The position numbers and the translations under genes are program-made. The notes under the pieces were generated by a model that saw only the letters and a program-made list of their open reading frames with translations, was not told the DNA's origin and did not search any database. Positions 18,223 to 27,172 of a stretch of 46,365 nucleotides of DNA are shown here, in pieces (position 1 is the first letter of the stretch; every line of letters starts with the position of its first letter). Source of the stretch: Bacteroidaceae bacterium (GTDB taxonomy: Bacteria; Bacteroidota; Bacteroidia; Bacteroidales; Bacteroidaceae); contig JAFYPU010000025.1 in NCBI GenBank assembly GCA_017547385.1, positions 1 to 46,365 of the forward strand, written 5' to 3'.

Positions 18223-18243
18223 GCCACAGAAAATCTCTGTGGC
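18223..18243. terminator. Hairpin after DUF1015 gene
   Basis: GCCACAGA (18223-18230) pairs with TCTGTGGC (18236-18243), followed on the plus strand by TGTTTTC. It lies 20 bp past the DUF1015 stop between convergent genes. The T-tract favours plus-strand use. Confidence 0.5.
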
Positions 18244-18263
18244 TGTTTTCAAGTCTCCGTTGC

Positions 18264-19511
18264 TTAGCTGAGTTTGTGGATAACCAATCCGCTACGCAGC
18301 TTAGGCTCGAACCAAGTGGCTTTCGGGGGCATGATGTTTCCGCTGTCGGCGATGTTCATAATCTGCTCCATACTTACGGGATAGAGCGCTAAGGCCAACT
18401 TCATCTCTCCGCTGTCCACACGGCGCTTAAGTTCGCCCAAACCACGCAGACCGCCCACGAAGTCAATGCGCTTGTCGCTGCGCAAATCCGTAATGCCCAA
18501 TTGCTTGTCAAGGATCAGGCGACTGGAGATGTCCACATCCAATACACCGATGGGATCGTTGGGGTTGTAAGTTCCCTCTTTGGCTGTCAGACTGTACCAA
18601 GTGCCTTCCAAATAAAGCGAGAACTCGTGCATGGCTTGCGGACGATATTCGTCTGCGCCCATGTTCTTCACACAGAAATCGGCTTCAAGTGCGGATAAAA
18701 GCTCTTGCGGTGTTTTTCCGTTCAAGTCGGTTACCACACGGTTGTAATCAAGGATGGTGAGTTGCTCTGCCGGGAAACAAACGGCCATATAGAAGTTGTA
18801 TTCCTCTGCACCCGTATTGTTGGGATTTTGTGCGGCTTTCTCAACTCCCACACGGGCAGCAGCGGCCGAGCGGTGGTGTCCGTCGGCAATGTAGAGGGCA
18901 TCCATCTTTCCGAATTCCTCGGTGATCACAGCCTGATCGGCTTTGTCGGCAATCACCCACAGCTGATGGCGGAAGCCGTCTATGGGGGCGATGAAATCGT
19001 ATTCGGGTTGGCCGGCCGCATACTTGTCGATGAGCTGCAAGAGCACCTCGTTGTGCTTGAAGGCCAGGAAGACGGGTTCGATGTTCGCATCAGTCTCGCG
19101 CACATGGCGCATTCTGTCATCTTCCTTGTCGCGACGCGTCAATTCATGCTTCTTGATGACGTTGTTCATATAGTCGTCGGTGTGTGCGCAAAGCACGAGG
19201 CCGTATTGCGTCTTGTCGTTCATGGTTTGGGCATAGAGGTAATAGTTTTCCTCTGCATCCTGCACCAACCAACCTTCGGCTTGGAATTTTGCGAACTGCT
19301 CTGCACCGCTTTTATACACCCGTTCATCGTATTCCGAGCATTCCGGTTCAAAATTGATTTCGGGTTTAATGATGTGATAGAGCGACTTTTCGTTGTCGCC
19401 GGCCTCTGCCCGTGCTTCTTCACTGGAGAGCACATCATAGGGACGGCACTCCACTTGTTCCACCAAGGCTTTCGGCGGACGCACACCGCGGAAAGGTTTT
19501 ACTTTCGGCAT
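18264..19511 (-). CDS. DUF1015 family protein in the serine operon
   Basis: A 415-aa soluble protein of DUF1015. Conserved-looking motifs are RPYDVL (near 23), LCAHTDDY (~107), IADGHHRSAAAARV (~210) and MPPKATWFEPKLRSG near the C-terminus. The DGHHR motif recalls the DGxHR signature of ParB/Srx-fold enzymes, a fold that includes an archaeal ADP-dependent serine kinase. It is the third gene of a serC-serA-DUF1015 unit, 31 bp after serA, which points to serine or phosphoserine metabolism. No serB is present nearby. Catalytic activity is not established; the link to phosphoserine is inference. Confidence 0.85.
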   Translation of the reverse strand: MPKVKPFRGVRPPKALVEQVECRPYDVLSSEEARAEAGDNEKSLYHIIKPEINFEPECSEYDERVYKSGAEQFAKFQAEGWLVQDAEENYYLYAQTMNDKTQYGLVLCAHTDDYMNNVIKKHELTRRDKEDDRMRHVRETDANIEPVFLAFKHNEVLLQLIDKYAAGQPEYDFIAPIDGFRHQLWVIADKADQAVITEEFGKMDALYIADGHHRSAAAARVGVEKAAQNPNNTGAEEYNFYMAVCFPAEQLTILDYNRVVTDLNGKTPQELLSALEADFCVKNMGADEYRPQAMHEFSLYLEGTWYSLTAKEGTYNPNDPIGVLDVDISSRLILDKQLGITDLRSDKRIDFVGGLRGLGELKRRVDSGEMKLALALYPVSMEQIMNIADSGNIMPPKATWFEPKLRSGLVIHKLS

Positions 19512-19542
19512 ATCTAAGTTTTTTTAGTGGCTATACAATTCT

Positions 19543-20463
19543 TTATTTGTTCACTTGGAAACGTGTGCAACCGTCTTTGAAGAAGCCCACAATCTGATTG
19601 GCAGCAGCCAAACCGGCATTGATATTGGCTTCAGCGGTTTGTGCCCCCATTTTCTTGGGAGTGGCAAAATAGCGCTCGCCAAGTTTTTCAACGGCCTCGG
19701 CATGTGCATCCATCATGAGGTCGCTCACATAACGCAAATCGGTGCGCTCTGCCATGGTAGCGATGAGTTCGGCTTCGTTGATAACTTCTTTGCGGGCTGT
19801 GTTCACCAGCACGCCGCCTTTCTTCATGCTGCCGATGTATGCCGCACCAATGCTGCCACGTGTTTCGGGCGTTGCGGGGATGTGCAAACTGATGACGTCG
19901 CACGTCTTGAAGAGTTCGGCTTGGCTGTCCACCACTTCAAAACCTTCGGCACGCACTTTGTCGGCATCGATAAAGGGGTCGTAAGTTGCCACATCCATGC
20001 CAAAACCACGGGCAATGCGGGCCACGTTGCGCGACACGTTTCCGAAAGCGAGAAGACCAAGTTTCTTTCCCAAAAGTTCGGAACCGGCTTTTCCGTTAAA
20101 GCGGTTGCGAATGCTATACACGAGCATGCCAAACACGAGTTCGGCCACGGCATTTGCATTTTGACCCGGTGTGTTCATCACCACCACACCGTGTGCTGTG
20201 GCAGCTTCGAGGTCCACATTGTCATAACCTGCACCGGCTCTCACCACGATTTTCAGTTCCTTGGCAGCGTCGAGCACTTCGGCATCCACTTTGTCAGAAC
20301 GTATAATCAGCGCGTTGGCATCGGCCACTGCGGCGAGGAGTTCTGCCTTTTCTGTGTATTTTTCCAAGAGTGCACATTCGTGTCCTGCGCCTTCGACGAT
20401 TTCTTTTATTCCGTTCACGGCGGCAGCTGCAAACGGTTTTTCGGTAGCTACTAATACTTTCAT
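19543..20463 (-). CDS. serA: D-3-phosphoglycerate dehydrogenase, short form
   Basis: A 306-aa NAD-dependent 2-hydroxyacid dehydrogenase that oxidises 3-phosphoglycerate, the first step of serine synthesis. The start is at MKVLVATEKPF; the longer in-frame start at 20550 adds 29 residues without family resemblance. The nucleotide-binding domain has LLAFGNVSRNVARIARGFGM. The substrate Arg and catalytic Glu regions are in HIPATPETRG and ARKEVINEAEL. There is no C-terminal ACT domain, so feedback control by serine is probably absent. The position of the catalytic His (usually TPHxG) reads TPKKMGAQT. It lies between serC (130 bp upstream) and DUF1015 (31 bp downstream). Confidence 0.93.
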   Translation of the reverse strand: MKVLVATEKPFAAAAVNGIKEIVEGAGHECALLEKYTEKAELLAAVADANALIIRSDKVDAEVLDAAKELKIVVRAGAGYDNVDLEAATAHGVVVMNTPGQNANAVAELVFGMLVYSIRNRFNGKAGSELLGKKLGLLAFGNVSRNVARIARGFGMDVATYDPFIDADKVRAEGFEVVDSQAELFKTCDVISLHIPATPETRGSIGAAYIGSMKKGGVLVNTARKEVINEAELIATMAERTDLRYVSDLMMDAHAEAVEKLGERYFATPKKMGAQTAEANINAGLAAANQIVGFFKDGCTRFQVNK

Positions 20464-20593
20464 GTTTTTCAGATAAGGTTTGTTGTGAATGTTTGATTGA
20501 AAAAAGGAGGGCACGACATGAGCCTTCGGTTCTGAAAGTGCCGTGTTCACATCATTGCTCTCCTTTCTATTTCATCCGTTTCCGGTTTATTTT

Positions 20594-21661
20594 TTAGTGC
20601 TGTGCTTCAAATTCCTGCATGCATGCCACGAGTGCTTTCACACCTTCGAGCGGCATGGCATTGTAGCAGCTGGCACGGAATCCGCCCACATCGCGGTGGC
20701 CCTTGATACCCACCATGCCTTTTTCTTGTGCGAAGGCCAGGAATTCCTTTTCAAGGTCTTTGTATTCGTCGGCCATAACGAAGCAGATGTTCATCAGTGA
20801 ACGGCTGTCCTTGCAGGCTGTTCCGCGGAACATTTTGTTGCGATCGATTTCGGCATAGAGAAGTTCGGCACGTTCGATGGCTCTGCGCTCCATTTCCTTC
20901 ACACCGCCTTGCGCCTTGATCCATTTCAGCGTTTGCAAAGCGCAATAGATGGGAATCACGGGAGGCGTGTTGAACATGCTGCCTTTGGAGGCGTGTGTGC
21001 GATAGTCGAGCATGGTAGGAATGGGTCGGCTCACCTTGCCCAGAATTTCGTCTTTCACAATCACAAACGTTACGCCGGCCATTGAGAGGTTCTTCTGCGC
21101 ACCGCCATAAATGAGGGCATATTTGCTCACATCGACGGGACGACTGAAGATGTCGCTCGACATGTCTGCCACGAGGGGCACGGGGCTGTCGAGGTCCTCG
21201 CGGAGTTCCGTACCATAGATGGTGTTATTTGTGGTGATATGGAAATAATCTGCATCTGCCGGAACGGTGTATTCACGCGGAATGTAGGTAAAGTTGTCGG
21301 CTGCGGACGATGCCACTTCCACCACTTCGCCAAACAGTTTGGCTTCCTTCAAAGCTTTCTTCGCCCACACACCGGTGTTGAGATAGGCTGCTTTTTTCTC
21401 AAGCAGGTTGTAGGGAACCATGCAAAACTCCAGGCTGGCTCCGCCTCCCACAAAGAGGACGCTGTATCCCTCGGGAATTCCGAGCAATTCTTTGAACAAA
21501 TCCTGTGCTTCGTCCATCACGGCTTGGAAATCCTTGGTGCGATGGCTCATTTCCATGAGCGAAAGTCCCAAACCATTGTAGTCAACACAAGCGTCGGCTG
21601 TTGCTTTCATCACTTCGGGGGGCAGGATGGAAGGACCTGCGCCAAAATTCCATTTCTTCAT
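20594..21661 (-). CDS. serC: Phosphoserine aminotransferase
   Basis: A 355-aa PLP-dependent enzyme converting 3-phosphohydroxypyruvate and glutamate to phosphoserine; it also serves pyridoxal phosphate synthesis in some bacteria. The start is at [17 protein letters not shown]; the in-frame upstream start would run through the promoter. Visible are GPSILP at the N-terminus, the PLP Lys in [11 protein letters not shown], the Asp region [11 protein letters not shown], and the C-terminal [15 protein letters not shown] that binds substrate phosphate. Length fits the family. First gene of the serC-serA-DUF1015 operon. Confidence 0.97.
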   Translation of the reverse strand: MKKWNFGAGPSILPPEVMKATADACVDYNGLGLSLMEMSHRTKDFQAVMDEAQDLFKELLGIPEGYSVLFVGGGASLEFCMVPYNLLEKKAAYLNTGVWAKKALKEAKLFGEVVEVASSAADNFTYIPREYTVPADADYFHITTNNTIYGTELREDLDSPVPLVADMSSDIFSRPVDVSKYALIYGGAQKNLSMAGVTFVIVKDEILGKVSRPIPTMLDYRTHASKGSMFNTPPVIPIYCALQTLKWIKAQGGVKEMERRAIERAELLYAEIDRNKMFRGTACKDSRSLMNICFVMADEYKDLEKEFLAFAQEKGMVGIKGHRDVGGFRASCYNAMPLEGVKALVACMQEFEAQH

Positions 21662-21699
21662 GATTAAAATATTATAAGGTTGTTTTAAGGTTGTCCTTG

Positions 21700-21730
21700 C
21701 AAACTTAGGAGAAATTATTAAGGTTGCAAA
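21700..21730 (-). promoter_or_regulatory. Promoter of the serC-serA-DUF1015 operon
   Basis: On the minus strand: TTTG (21730-21727), 19-nt spacer, TAAGTTTG (21707-21700). The leader to the serC ATG is about 34 nt. Confidence 0.8.
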
Positions 21731-21836
21731 ACAAACCGGAAGTTTTTTCGCAGAAACATTCCGAGCCTCGGCATTTCCATGGGAAGCACCATGAAAATAC
21801 GCAAAAGAATGGCGCAACATCGTGCACCCATTGCCG

Positions 21837-21905
21837 AAAAATCTGCAGTGCTTGCAGAATTTTCCGCAGTGCTCGCAGAAAATTCTGCAAGCACTGTAAA
21901 TTTTT
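21837..21905. repeat. 21-bp-phased palindromic element, family B (copy B1)
   Basis: Three 15-bp words, CTGCAGTGCTTGCAG-like, start at 21843, 21864 and 21885, exactly 21 bp apart. The outer arms (21837-21857 and 21885-21905) are inverted repeats matching at 19 of 21 positions. It lies between divergent serC and ispE. Confidence 0.85.
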
Positions 21906-22039
21906 GCTCACCCAAGGCCCGTTTTTTGAGCAAAGTGTAAGTAAGAGGCGGGAGGGTATGCAAAATATCGAAACGGCTAACACCACAATCGGGAGAAAGA
22001 CGTAAATTAGCCTCGAAAATAACCACAAATTTCTGCAAC

Positions 22040-22867
22040 ATGCTGACACTTCCTTGCGCCAAAATCAACATCGGTCTATATATCACGGCCAAACGTCCGG
22101 ATGGTTACCACGACCTGGAAACCGTCTTCTATCCCATTCCGCTGCGCGATCAGCTTGAGATCACACGGCTCAAAGATCCGACAGACGCCTACACGCTGCG
22201 CATGAGCGGCAACCAAATTGAATGCCATAGCGAGGACAACCTCGTTACGCGCGTTTATCGCAGCTTGCAAAAGGAGTTTGAATTGCCACCCGTGGATGTG
22301 TTTCTGCGCAAGAACATTCCCACTGGAGCCGGATTGGGAGGCGGCAGCAGTGATGCCGCATTCATGATGCGAGCACTCAATGAGGAATTTCACCTGGAAC
22401 TTTCGGAGGAAGAAATGGAGCGACGCATGGCCGGCTTCGGAGCCGACTGCGCCTTCTTCATCAAGTGCCGGCCTGCCTATGCCACAGGCATCGGCGATGT
22501 GCTCACACCGTTTCACCTCTCACTGCGCGGTTATCACCTCCTGCTCGTGAAGCCAGATGATTTTGTCTTGACGCGCGAGGCTTATGCCGGCGTGTGCCCT
22601 GCCACACCGAGCTTTGACCTGCGCCAAGCATTGAGCCAACCGATTGAAACATGGAGAGAGACCGTTGGCAACGACTTTGAGAAAAGTGTGTTTCTGACAC
22701 ACCCCAACATCGCAGCCATCAAGGCAACGCTCTACGACATGGGGGCGGTCTATGCCTGCATGTCGGGCAGTGGCAGCACTGTGTTCGGAATTTTCAGAAA
22801 CCCCATTGAAAATGCGCACAAGGTGTTTGAAAACTGCTTTGTCTTTACCCAACAGCTCTGCTTATGA
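22040..22867 (+). CDS. ispE: 4-diphosphocytidyl-2-C-methyl-D-erythritol kinase
   Basis: A 275-aa GHMP-family kinase of the MEP isoprenoid pathway, phosphorylating CDP-ME at the 2-position. It shows the N-terminal AKINIGLYITAKRPDGYHDL, the ATP-binding glycine loop PTGAGLGGGSSDAA (near 95-108) and the third GHMP motif MSGSGSTVFGIF (near 240). Length and start are typical. Its stop overlaps the ATG of the next gene by 4 bp (ATGA), so the two are translationally coupled. No clear consensus promoter was found upstream. Confidence 0.96.
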   Translation: MLTLPCAKINIGLYITAKRPDGYHDLETVFYPIPLRDQLEITRLKDPTDAYTLRMSGNQIECHSEDNLVTRVYRSLQKEFELPPVDVFLRKNIPTGAGLGGGSSDAAFMMRALNEEFHLELSEEEMERRMAGFGADCAFFIKCRPAYATGIGDVLTPFHLSLRGYHLLLVKPDDFVLTREAYAGVCPATPSFDLRQALSQPIETWRETVGNDFEKSVFLTHPNIAAIKATLYDMGAVYACMSGSGSTVFGIFRNPIENAHKVFENCFVFTQQLCL

Positions 22868-23643
22868 TTTATTATTTCTCGGGAACGGGCAACAGCCTTG
22901 CCGTGGCACAAAGCATTGCAGAAGGAACAGGGCAGGAAATTTCAAACCACCTCATCGCCACACCGAAAGGTAGCGACAATGAGGTGGTGGGCTTCGTTTG
23001 TCCGGTATATGCCTGGGGCATTCCTCGACACTTCAAGGAGATGGTCAGACAATGGGTGCGCATAACAAAAGCAAAGGAAATCGCCGCCCCCGACTACATC
23101 TTCATGGTGCTCACCTGCGGTGATGACATCGGCATGACCGACCGCGAAATGGAGCAACTGCTGAAAGAGGGCGGACACAAGCCGGACGCATGTTTTTCAG
23201 TCGCGATGCCCAACACCTATGTTTGCCTGCCGGGGTTTGACATAGACCCTGCCGACTTGCAAAAGCACAAACTGCAAGCTGCCAAGGGGCGCATCCGCGA
23301 AATCATTGCACACATCAACCAACGAAAGCGCGGACTGACGGACGTGGTGCGCGGCTCTGTGCCTCGCCTCAAAAGTTACGTGCTGCGCCCTTTGTTCAAC
23401 AAATTCCTGACCGGCGACAAGCGTTTCTTCGCCACCGACGATTGCATCGGTTGCGGCCTTTGTCAACGCATTTGTCCCTTGCAAAACATCACAGGCTCCT
23501 CAACCGGCCAACCGCAATGGAACGGCAAATGTGCCGACTGCCTGCGCTGCTATCACATGTGCCCCAAGCACGCCATACACTACGCCGGACGCACTCGCAA
23601 CAAGGGGCAATATCATCACAAGGTGCTTCACGAAAAACCGTAA
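22864..23643 (+). CDS. EFR1-type flavodoxin-ferredoxin protein
   Basis: A 259-aa cytoplasmic redox protein. Residues 1-~150 form a flavodoxin-like domain with the FMN phosphate loop YFSGTGNSLAVAQ. The C-terminal part has two 4Fe-4S motifs, DDCIGCGLCQRICPL and CADCLRCYHMCPKHAI. This layout defines the EFR1 family, which is thought to carry electrons in anaerobes. Partner enzymes are unknown. Overlap with ispE is notable because the later MEP enzymes IspG and IspH need reduced ferredoxin or flavodoxin, so supply of electrons to that pathway is a reasonable guess. A strong hairpin follows. Confidence 0.9.
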   Translation: MIYYFSGTGNSLAVAQSIAEGTGQEISNHLIATPKGSDNEVVGFVCPVYAWGIPRHFKEMVRQWVRITKAKEIAAPDYIFMVLTCGDDIGMTDREMEQLLKEGGHKPDACFSVAMPNTYVCLPGFDIDPADLQKHKLQAAKGRIREIIAHINQRKRGLTDVVRGSVPRLKSYVLRPLFNKFLTGDKRFFATDDCIGCGLCQRICPLQNITGSSTGQPQWNGKCADCLRCYHMCPKHAIHYAGRTRNKGQYHHKVLHEKP

Positions 23644-23673
23644 AGCACTGCCCGATAAATCACAAACAAAAAT

Positions 23674-23713
23674 GAGCCGACCTCGTTACGTCGCAACATA
23701 ACGAGGTCGGCTC
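23674..23713. terminator. Bidirectional terminator between EFR1 and GH25 genes
   Basis: GAGCCGACCTCGTTA (23674-23688) pairs perfectly with TAACGAGGTCGGCTC (23699-23713), between convergent genes. T-rich sequence lies on the right (TCATATTTTATT) and A-rich sequence on the left. Confidence 0.85.
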
Positions 23714-23794
23714 TCATATTTTATTAACCTTGATTTTCTGTTTTCTTAGTGCGTCAGAACATTCGCACAAGGGAGTTTCCTTTTTCCCACCGCC

Positions 23795-24607
23795 TTACAT
23801 CTGCACCTGACCCAAGTGGAAACCATTCATAATTCGGCTTCGGTCAACATCACCTTTCACTCCCGGAATGCTTCCTTTGCAGGTGTATTGCCACATGATG
23901 TAGTCTGTGCCATCGTTAAGCGTGGGCTGATCTTCTCTGTAGCGAGCAATCATCCAATGATAGCCCTTGAAATTTCCGATGAGATAGTCGTTGTAGAAGT
24001 TGTGATAGGTGTAGAGCAACGGCTTCTTGCCATAGTGTTTTGCCACTGCCTTGATGAAATTCCGAAGGTCGGAGATGAATTTTTCATGACTCACTTTACC
24101 TCTTGTCTCAATGTCGATGATAGGCACCAAGTCCTGCTCCTCTTTTTTGACGTTGGTTATGAGATTATCAAATTGCACACGCCAATCGATGTTGGGCCTA
24201 TAGAAATGATAGCTGCCCACACTCAATCCCACACGACGTGCTTCGCTGAGGTTGCGCGTATAGGTGCGGTCCACGTAAGAGGCTCCCTCAGTTGCCTTGA
24301 GGTAGGCATAAGAAATGCGGTCCGAACCTGCCACTTGCTCCCAGTCGATGTCGCCTTGATAGTGCGAGACATCAATTCCCTCGCGGTGCTTCGTGTTGAT
24401 GAAACCTTTGTCAAGCACAGCACCCGTGGGACGTGCACAATGGCTGTCGCGCTCCATGCGCATGGGCATCGCATCGGGTTCGGTTACCAAAAAGGTGGCA
24501 CCCGAATTGTGCAAGCCTTTGTTTTTCCGTCGGTCGGAGGCATTTGCCGGAACGGTCAACAGTAAAGACAACATAAGGAGCAGAACTTTGGCCAAGGTGT
24601 GGGTCAT
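23795..24607 (-). CDS. Secreted GH25 muramidase (lysozyme)
   Basis: A 270-aa protein from the Met at 24607, chosen because it gives a standard signal peptide (LLLMLSLLLTVPANA); a longer in-frame start at 24673 exists. The GH25 domain begins at EGIDVSHYQGDIDW (near residue 75) and has the catalytic Asp-x-Glu in PIIDIETRG, plus YTYHNFYNDYL and MWQYT near the end. GH25 enzymes cleave the MurNAc-beta-1,4-GlcNAc bond of peptidoglycan. It lies 131 bp after the M23/LysM gene on the same strand, making a pair of secreted wall hydrolases. Confidence 0.93.
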   Translation of the reverse strand: MTHTLAKVLLLMLSLLLTVPANASDRRKNKGLHNSGATFLVTEPDAMPMRMERDSHCARPTGAVLDKGFINTKHREGIDVSHYQGDIDWEQVAGSDRISYAYLKATEGASYVDRTYTRNLSEARRVGLSVGSYHFYRPNIDWRVQFDNLITNVKKEEQDLVPIIDIETRGKVSHEKFISDLRNFIKAVAKHYGKKPLLYTYHNFYNDYLIGNFKGYHWMIARYREDQPTLNDGTDYIMWQYTCKGSIPGVKGDVDRSRIMNGFHLGQVQM

Positions 24608-24738
24608 GCTGATGTGTGTGTTTATGTTTCTTGATATTGGATGTTTCTTTTCGAAAATGCGAGAACGACCCATGCCCGAACATCAGACAATCGCCGCCAT
24701 CGCCAAGAGAAAATTGGGGATCAGGAAGAAAAGATGGC

Positions 24739-25659
24739 TCAATACTTCAAAATCTGCCCCGGACGCAAACTTGATTTTTTGCTCAAGCGATTGGTGCTTT
24801 GCAAGTGCTGCACACTGGTGCCCAACTTGCGAGCAATGGCCGAAAGAGAGTCGCCACGCTTCACTTTATAGTAGTGACTGCCACCGGCAGTGGGTCTGAC
24901 TTCCGGCGTTCCCGATGAAGCGGGTTTTACATCGACTGAAGCCAAGGCCTGCCCTGCGGAAGAGCTACTGCTGCGGCTTTTCTTGAAAACGTAGAAATCG
25001 CCGGTAACATCTTGCTTTGCAAAATCAAACAACAAAGCCGGGTCGATAGGTTCGCCGCAAATGCGTGTTTCGAAATGCAGATGCGATCCGAAAGAACGAC
25101 CGGTGTTGCCTCCCAATCCGATGGGCTGTCCCGATTTCACCACATCATTCACGCGAACCAAATGCTTCGAAAGATGACCATAAATGGTCTCAAGTCCGTT
25201 GTTATGACGAATGACTACATAATTGCCATAACCGTTTGCCTCGTATTTCACAACGCGAATTTTACCCTCAAAAGCAGCATAAATCGTATCACCGGTATAC
25301 ACCTTGACATCGAGACCTTTATGCACACGTTTGAAGCGAGGACGGTAACCAAAAAGACTTGTAACTTTTCGACTTGTGGTGGGCATGCTGAAGCCCCTCA
25401 AATCGATCTTGAATTTTTCGGGCACAGAAGACGAGGGATAACAATGTGCTCTGTCGGTATCCCAAATGGAGTATAAGTCTGATGTACGCATCACAACGTC
25501 CTCTCTTTCAAGGATTCGTTCCAACGTGATGGAATCGACCGATTTCATGCGACGATCCACAGGCGACTGGCGTGCCATCAAATCCTGCGCAACCATAGTG
25601 GCCGAGCCAATGCATACAAACAAGCTAAGAACAAACGTTCTGATATGTAAATGTTCCAT
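24739..25659 (-). CDS. Secreted M23 peptidase with C-terminal LysM
   Basis: A 306-aa protein with a signal peptide (LSLFVCIGSATMVAQ). The M23/LytM domain (about 110-215) has complete zinc ligands, RVHKGLDV and SHLHFETR, with IYGHLSKH between them, so it should be an active endopeptidase on peptide cross-links. A Ser-rich linker (RSSSSSAGQ) leads to a LysM domain (YYKVKRGDSLSAIARKLG) that binds GlcNAc polymers. It has its own promoter at 25681-25712 and precedes the GH25 gene. Related Bacteroidetes proteins act in cell separation or envelope remodelling; the role here is inferred. Confidence 0.93.
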   Translation of the reverse strand: MEHLHIRTFVLSLFVCIGSATMVAQDLMARQSPVDRRMKSVDSITLERILEREDVVMRTSDLYSIWDTDRAHCYPSSSVPEKFKIDLRGFSMPTTSRKVTSLFGYRPRFKRVHKGLDVKVYTGDTIYAAFEGKIRVVKYEANGYGNYVVIRHNNGLETIYGHLSKHLVRVNDVVKSGQPIGLGGNTGRSFGSHLHFETRICGEPIDPALLFDFAKQDVTGDFYVFKKSRSSSSSAGQALASVDVKPASSGTPEVRPTAGGSHYYKVKRGDSLSAIARKLGTSVQHLQSTNRLSKKSSLRPGQILKY

Positions 25660-25680
25660 GGGTTCGTGTTTTTACGGCTG

Positions 25681-25712
25681 CAAAGTTACTAAATTATAAT
25701 GCATTGTGCAAA
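25681..25712 (-). promoter_or_regulatory. Promoter of the M23/LysM gene
   Basis: On the minus strand: TTTG (25712-25709), 20-nt spacer, TAACTTTG (25688-25681). The expected leader is under 20 nt. Confidence 0.7.
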
Positions 25713-26051
25713 CCTGCAAGCCCCCTTTAACCTTCAAAAAAACTTAACGAAAATATCCTAAACTTAAATCAGGCTTATAATAAAAGTTTAACAACAATTC
25801 TTATCACACTGAAAAATAATGCTTAACCATCAAAATAACAATGAAAAGTTGTCTGGTAAATTTCACAACCGATATTATGTTTATGAAAATTCGGCTTTCA
25901 ATACAAGAAAAGCTTTCTGAGAATCCCGACAACCAATCCATTCGGCATACACACGCCCTATACAAATTCAATACTTCGGGCAAAACATGAAAAAAGAAGC
26001 ATCTGTTTACCCCGGCAATCCTTGACAAACATCATGGCCCGGCATGGGCAA
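25713..26051. other. Gene-poor AT-rich gap
   Basis: Upstream of the M23 promoter. No ORF with recognisable similarity and no further promoter match. The sequence up to the family B element at 26052 holds nothing I can name. Confidence 0.55.
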
Positions 26052-26116
26052 AAATCTGCAAGGCGTTTAGAAATTTCTACAAGCACTGCAGAATTTTCTA
26101 AACGCCTTGCAGATTT
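26052..26116. repeat. 21-bp-phased palindromic element, family B (copy B2)
   Basis: Perfect 22-bp inverted arms (26052-26073 and 26095-26116). Words CTGCAAGGCGTTTAG, CTACAAGCACTGCAG and CTAAACGCCTTGCAG start at 26056, 26077 and 26098, exactly 21 bp apart. It lies 60 bp past the MarR-family gene. Confidence 0.9.
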
Positions 26117-26176
26117 GCATCCCTCAAAGGGGGAAAAATACCCCCTGCAAATGCAACTCATTCTCGGGATGACACA

Positions 26177-26629
26177 TCACCCCTTAGCATGGATGATATT
26201 ACTGAAAATTTGGCGCAAAACTTCTTGCGAAGTACAAATATCTTCGTATTTCAAGCCTTTCAACGACTCTTTCAAGGTTAGCAGCGCAATGCGTTGGGCC
26301 TGATCTTTCAAATCGCGCCCCGTGTGCGTGAGATGCACCGTATTGCTGCGGCGATCGTCGCGCCCCTTGATGCGCATCACAAGATGCAAACGCTCCATGC
26401 CACCCAACAAACGGGTCATGGAGGGTTTGTCCTTGTAGGTGGCAGTGCAAAGTTGCTGCTGCGTTACCCCGTCATGTTCGGAGAGATGCATCAGGATGAT
26501 GTATTGCTCGGGGGTAATGTTAAGTCCGCCGGCACGAAAATTACGCGCCAGATTATGATTGATGGCCGCCGACACTTTTCCATTCAAAATGGCGAAAATC
26601 AAACGAATATCTATGTTCAAATTTTCCAT
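26177..26629 (-). CDS. MarR-family transcriptional regulator
   Basis: A 150-aa winged-helix DNA-binding protein. The recognition helix region ITPEQYIILMHLSEHDGVTQ and the following TATYKDKPSMTRLLGGME, with the wing RIKGRDDRRSNTVHLT, are typical of MarR. Such proteins repress efflux, stress or catabolic genes and respond to small phenolic or oxidising ligands. There is no divergently transcribed partner directly against it; dapA lies 577 bp away, so its target is unclear. No Cys pair for redox sensing stands out. Confidence 0.9.
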   Translation of the reverse strand: MENLNIDIRLIFAILNGKVSAAINHNLARNFRAGGLNITPEQYIILMHLSEHDGVTQQQLCTATYKDKPSMTRLLGGMERLHLVMRIKGRDDRRSNTVHLTHTGRDLKDQAQRIALLTLKESLKGLKYEDICTSQEVLRQIFSNIIHAKG

Positions 26630-27172
26630 GAAAACGTTTCAAATCTGTTTGTCGTGGCGAAAATAAGCAAAAAGGTGTGTGCCAACAAATAAAAAATGAA
26701 GAGACTTCCACAAAAAGCACACACAAACACAGTTAAAACATCCTCAGACATTCACAAAGAATGCCGCCGTTCCCATATTTGGATGCCGCCGCTTGATGCA
26801 GCATTTAAGCAAAAACAAACTAAACTTCAATGATTTACAATACATTCTATCACCCCTGCAGTTTACGCCACAAATGGTAGCAAAACAAGGCCACTGCCAC
26901 ACCTTCTGCACTCATTTTGCTCCCTGATACCCAAAAGAACAAACGTAGGGCATGGCAGCATGGCAAGATTTTCAAAAAAATCGCCCGGCGAGCGAACGCG
27001 TGTATGAAAGGCTTACCCACATCTCTTTTCTGATAGTAATAACAGATTTCAACAACTTCCAAATCATCCCTCCACCCTACCAATTGACAAGTACACCATG
27101 TTTTTTATCACGAAAAGTAACGCTTTTATGATAAATTTAGAATAAAAACATCGCGCAGCCTACATTCTTTCT
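26630..27172. other. Long gap between marR-type gene and dapA
   Basis: About 540 bp. Only weak, low-complexity ORFs are present, none with family features. A short direct repeat ATGCCGCCG occurs at about 26761 and 26783. No confident hairpin or consensus promoter was found. Confidence 0.55.

Noticed and set aside
20464-20550. N-terminal extension of SerA from the Met at 20550
   Set aside because: The 29 added residues do not resemble the family, and MKVLVATEKPF is the typical start.
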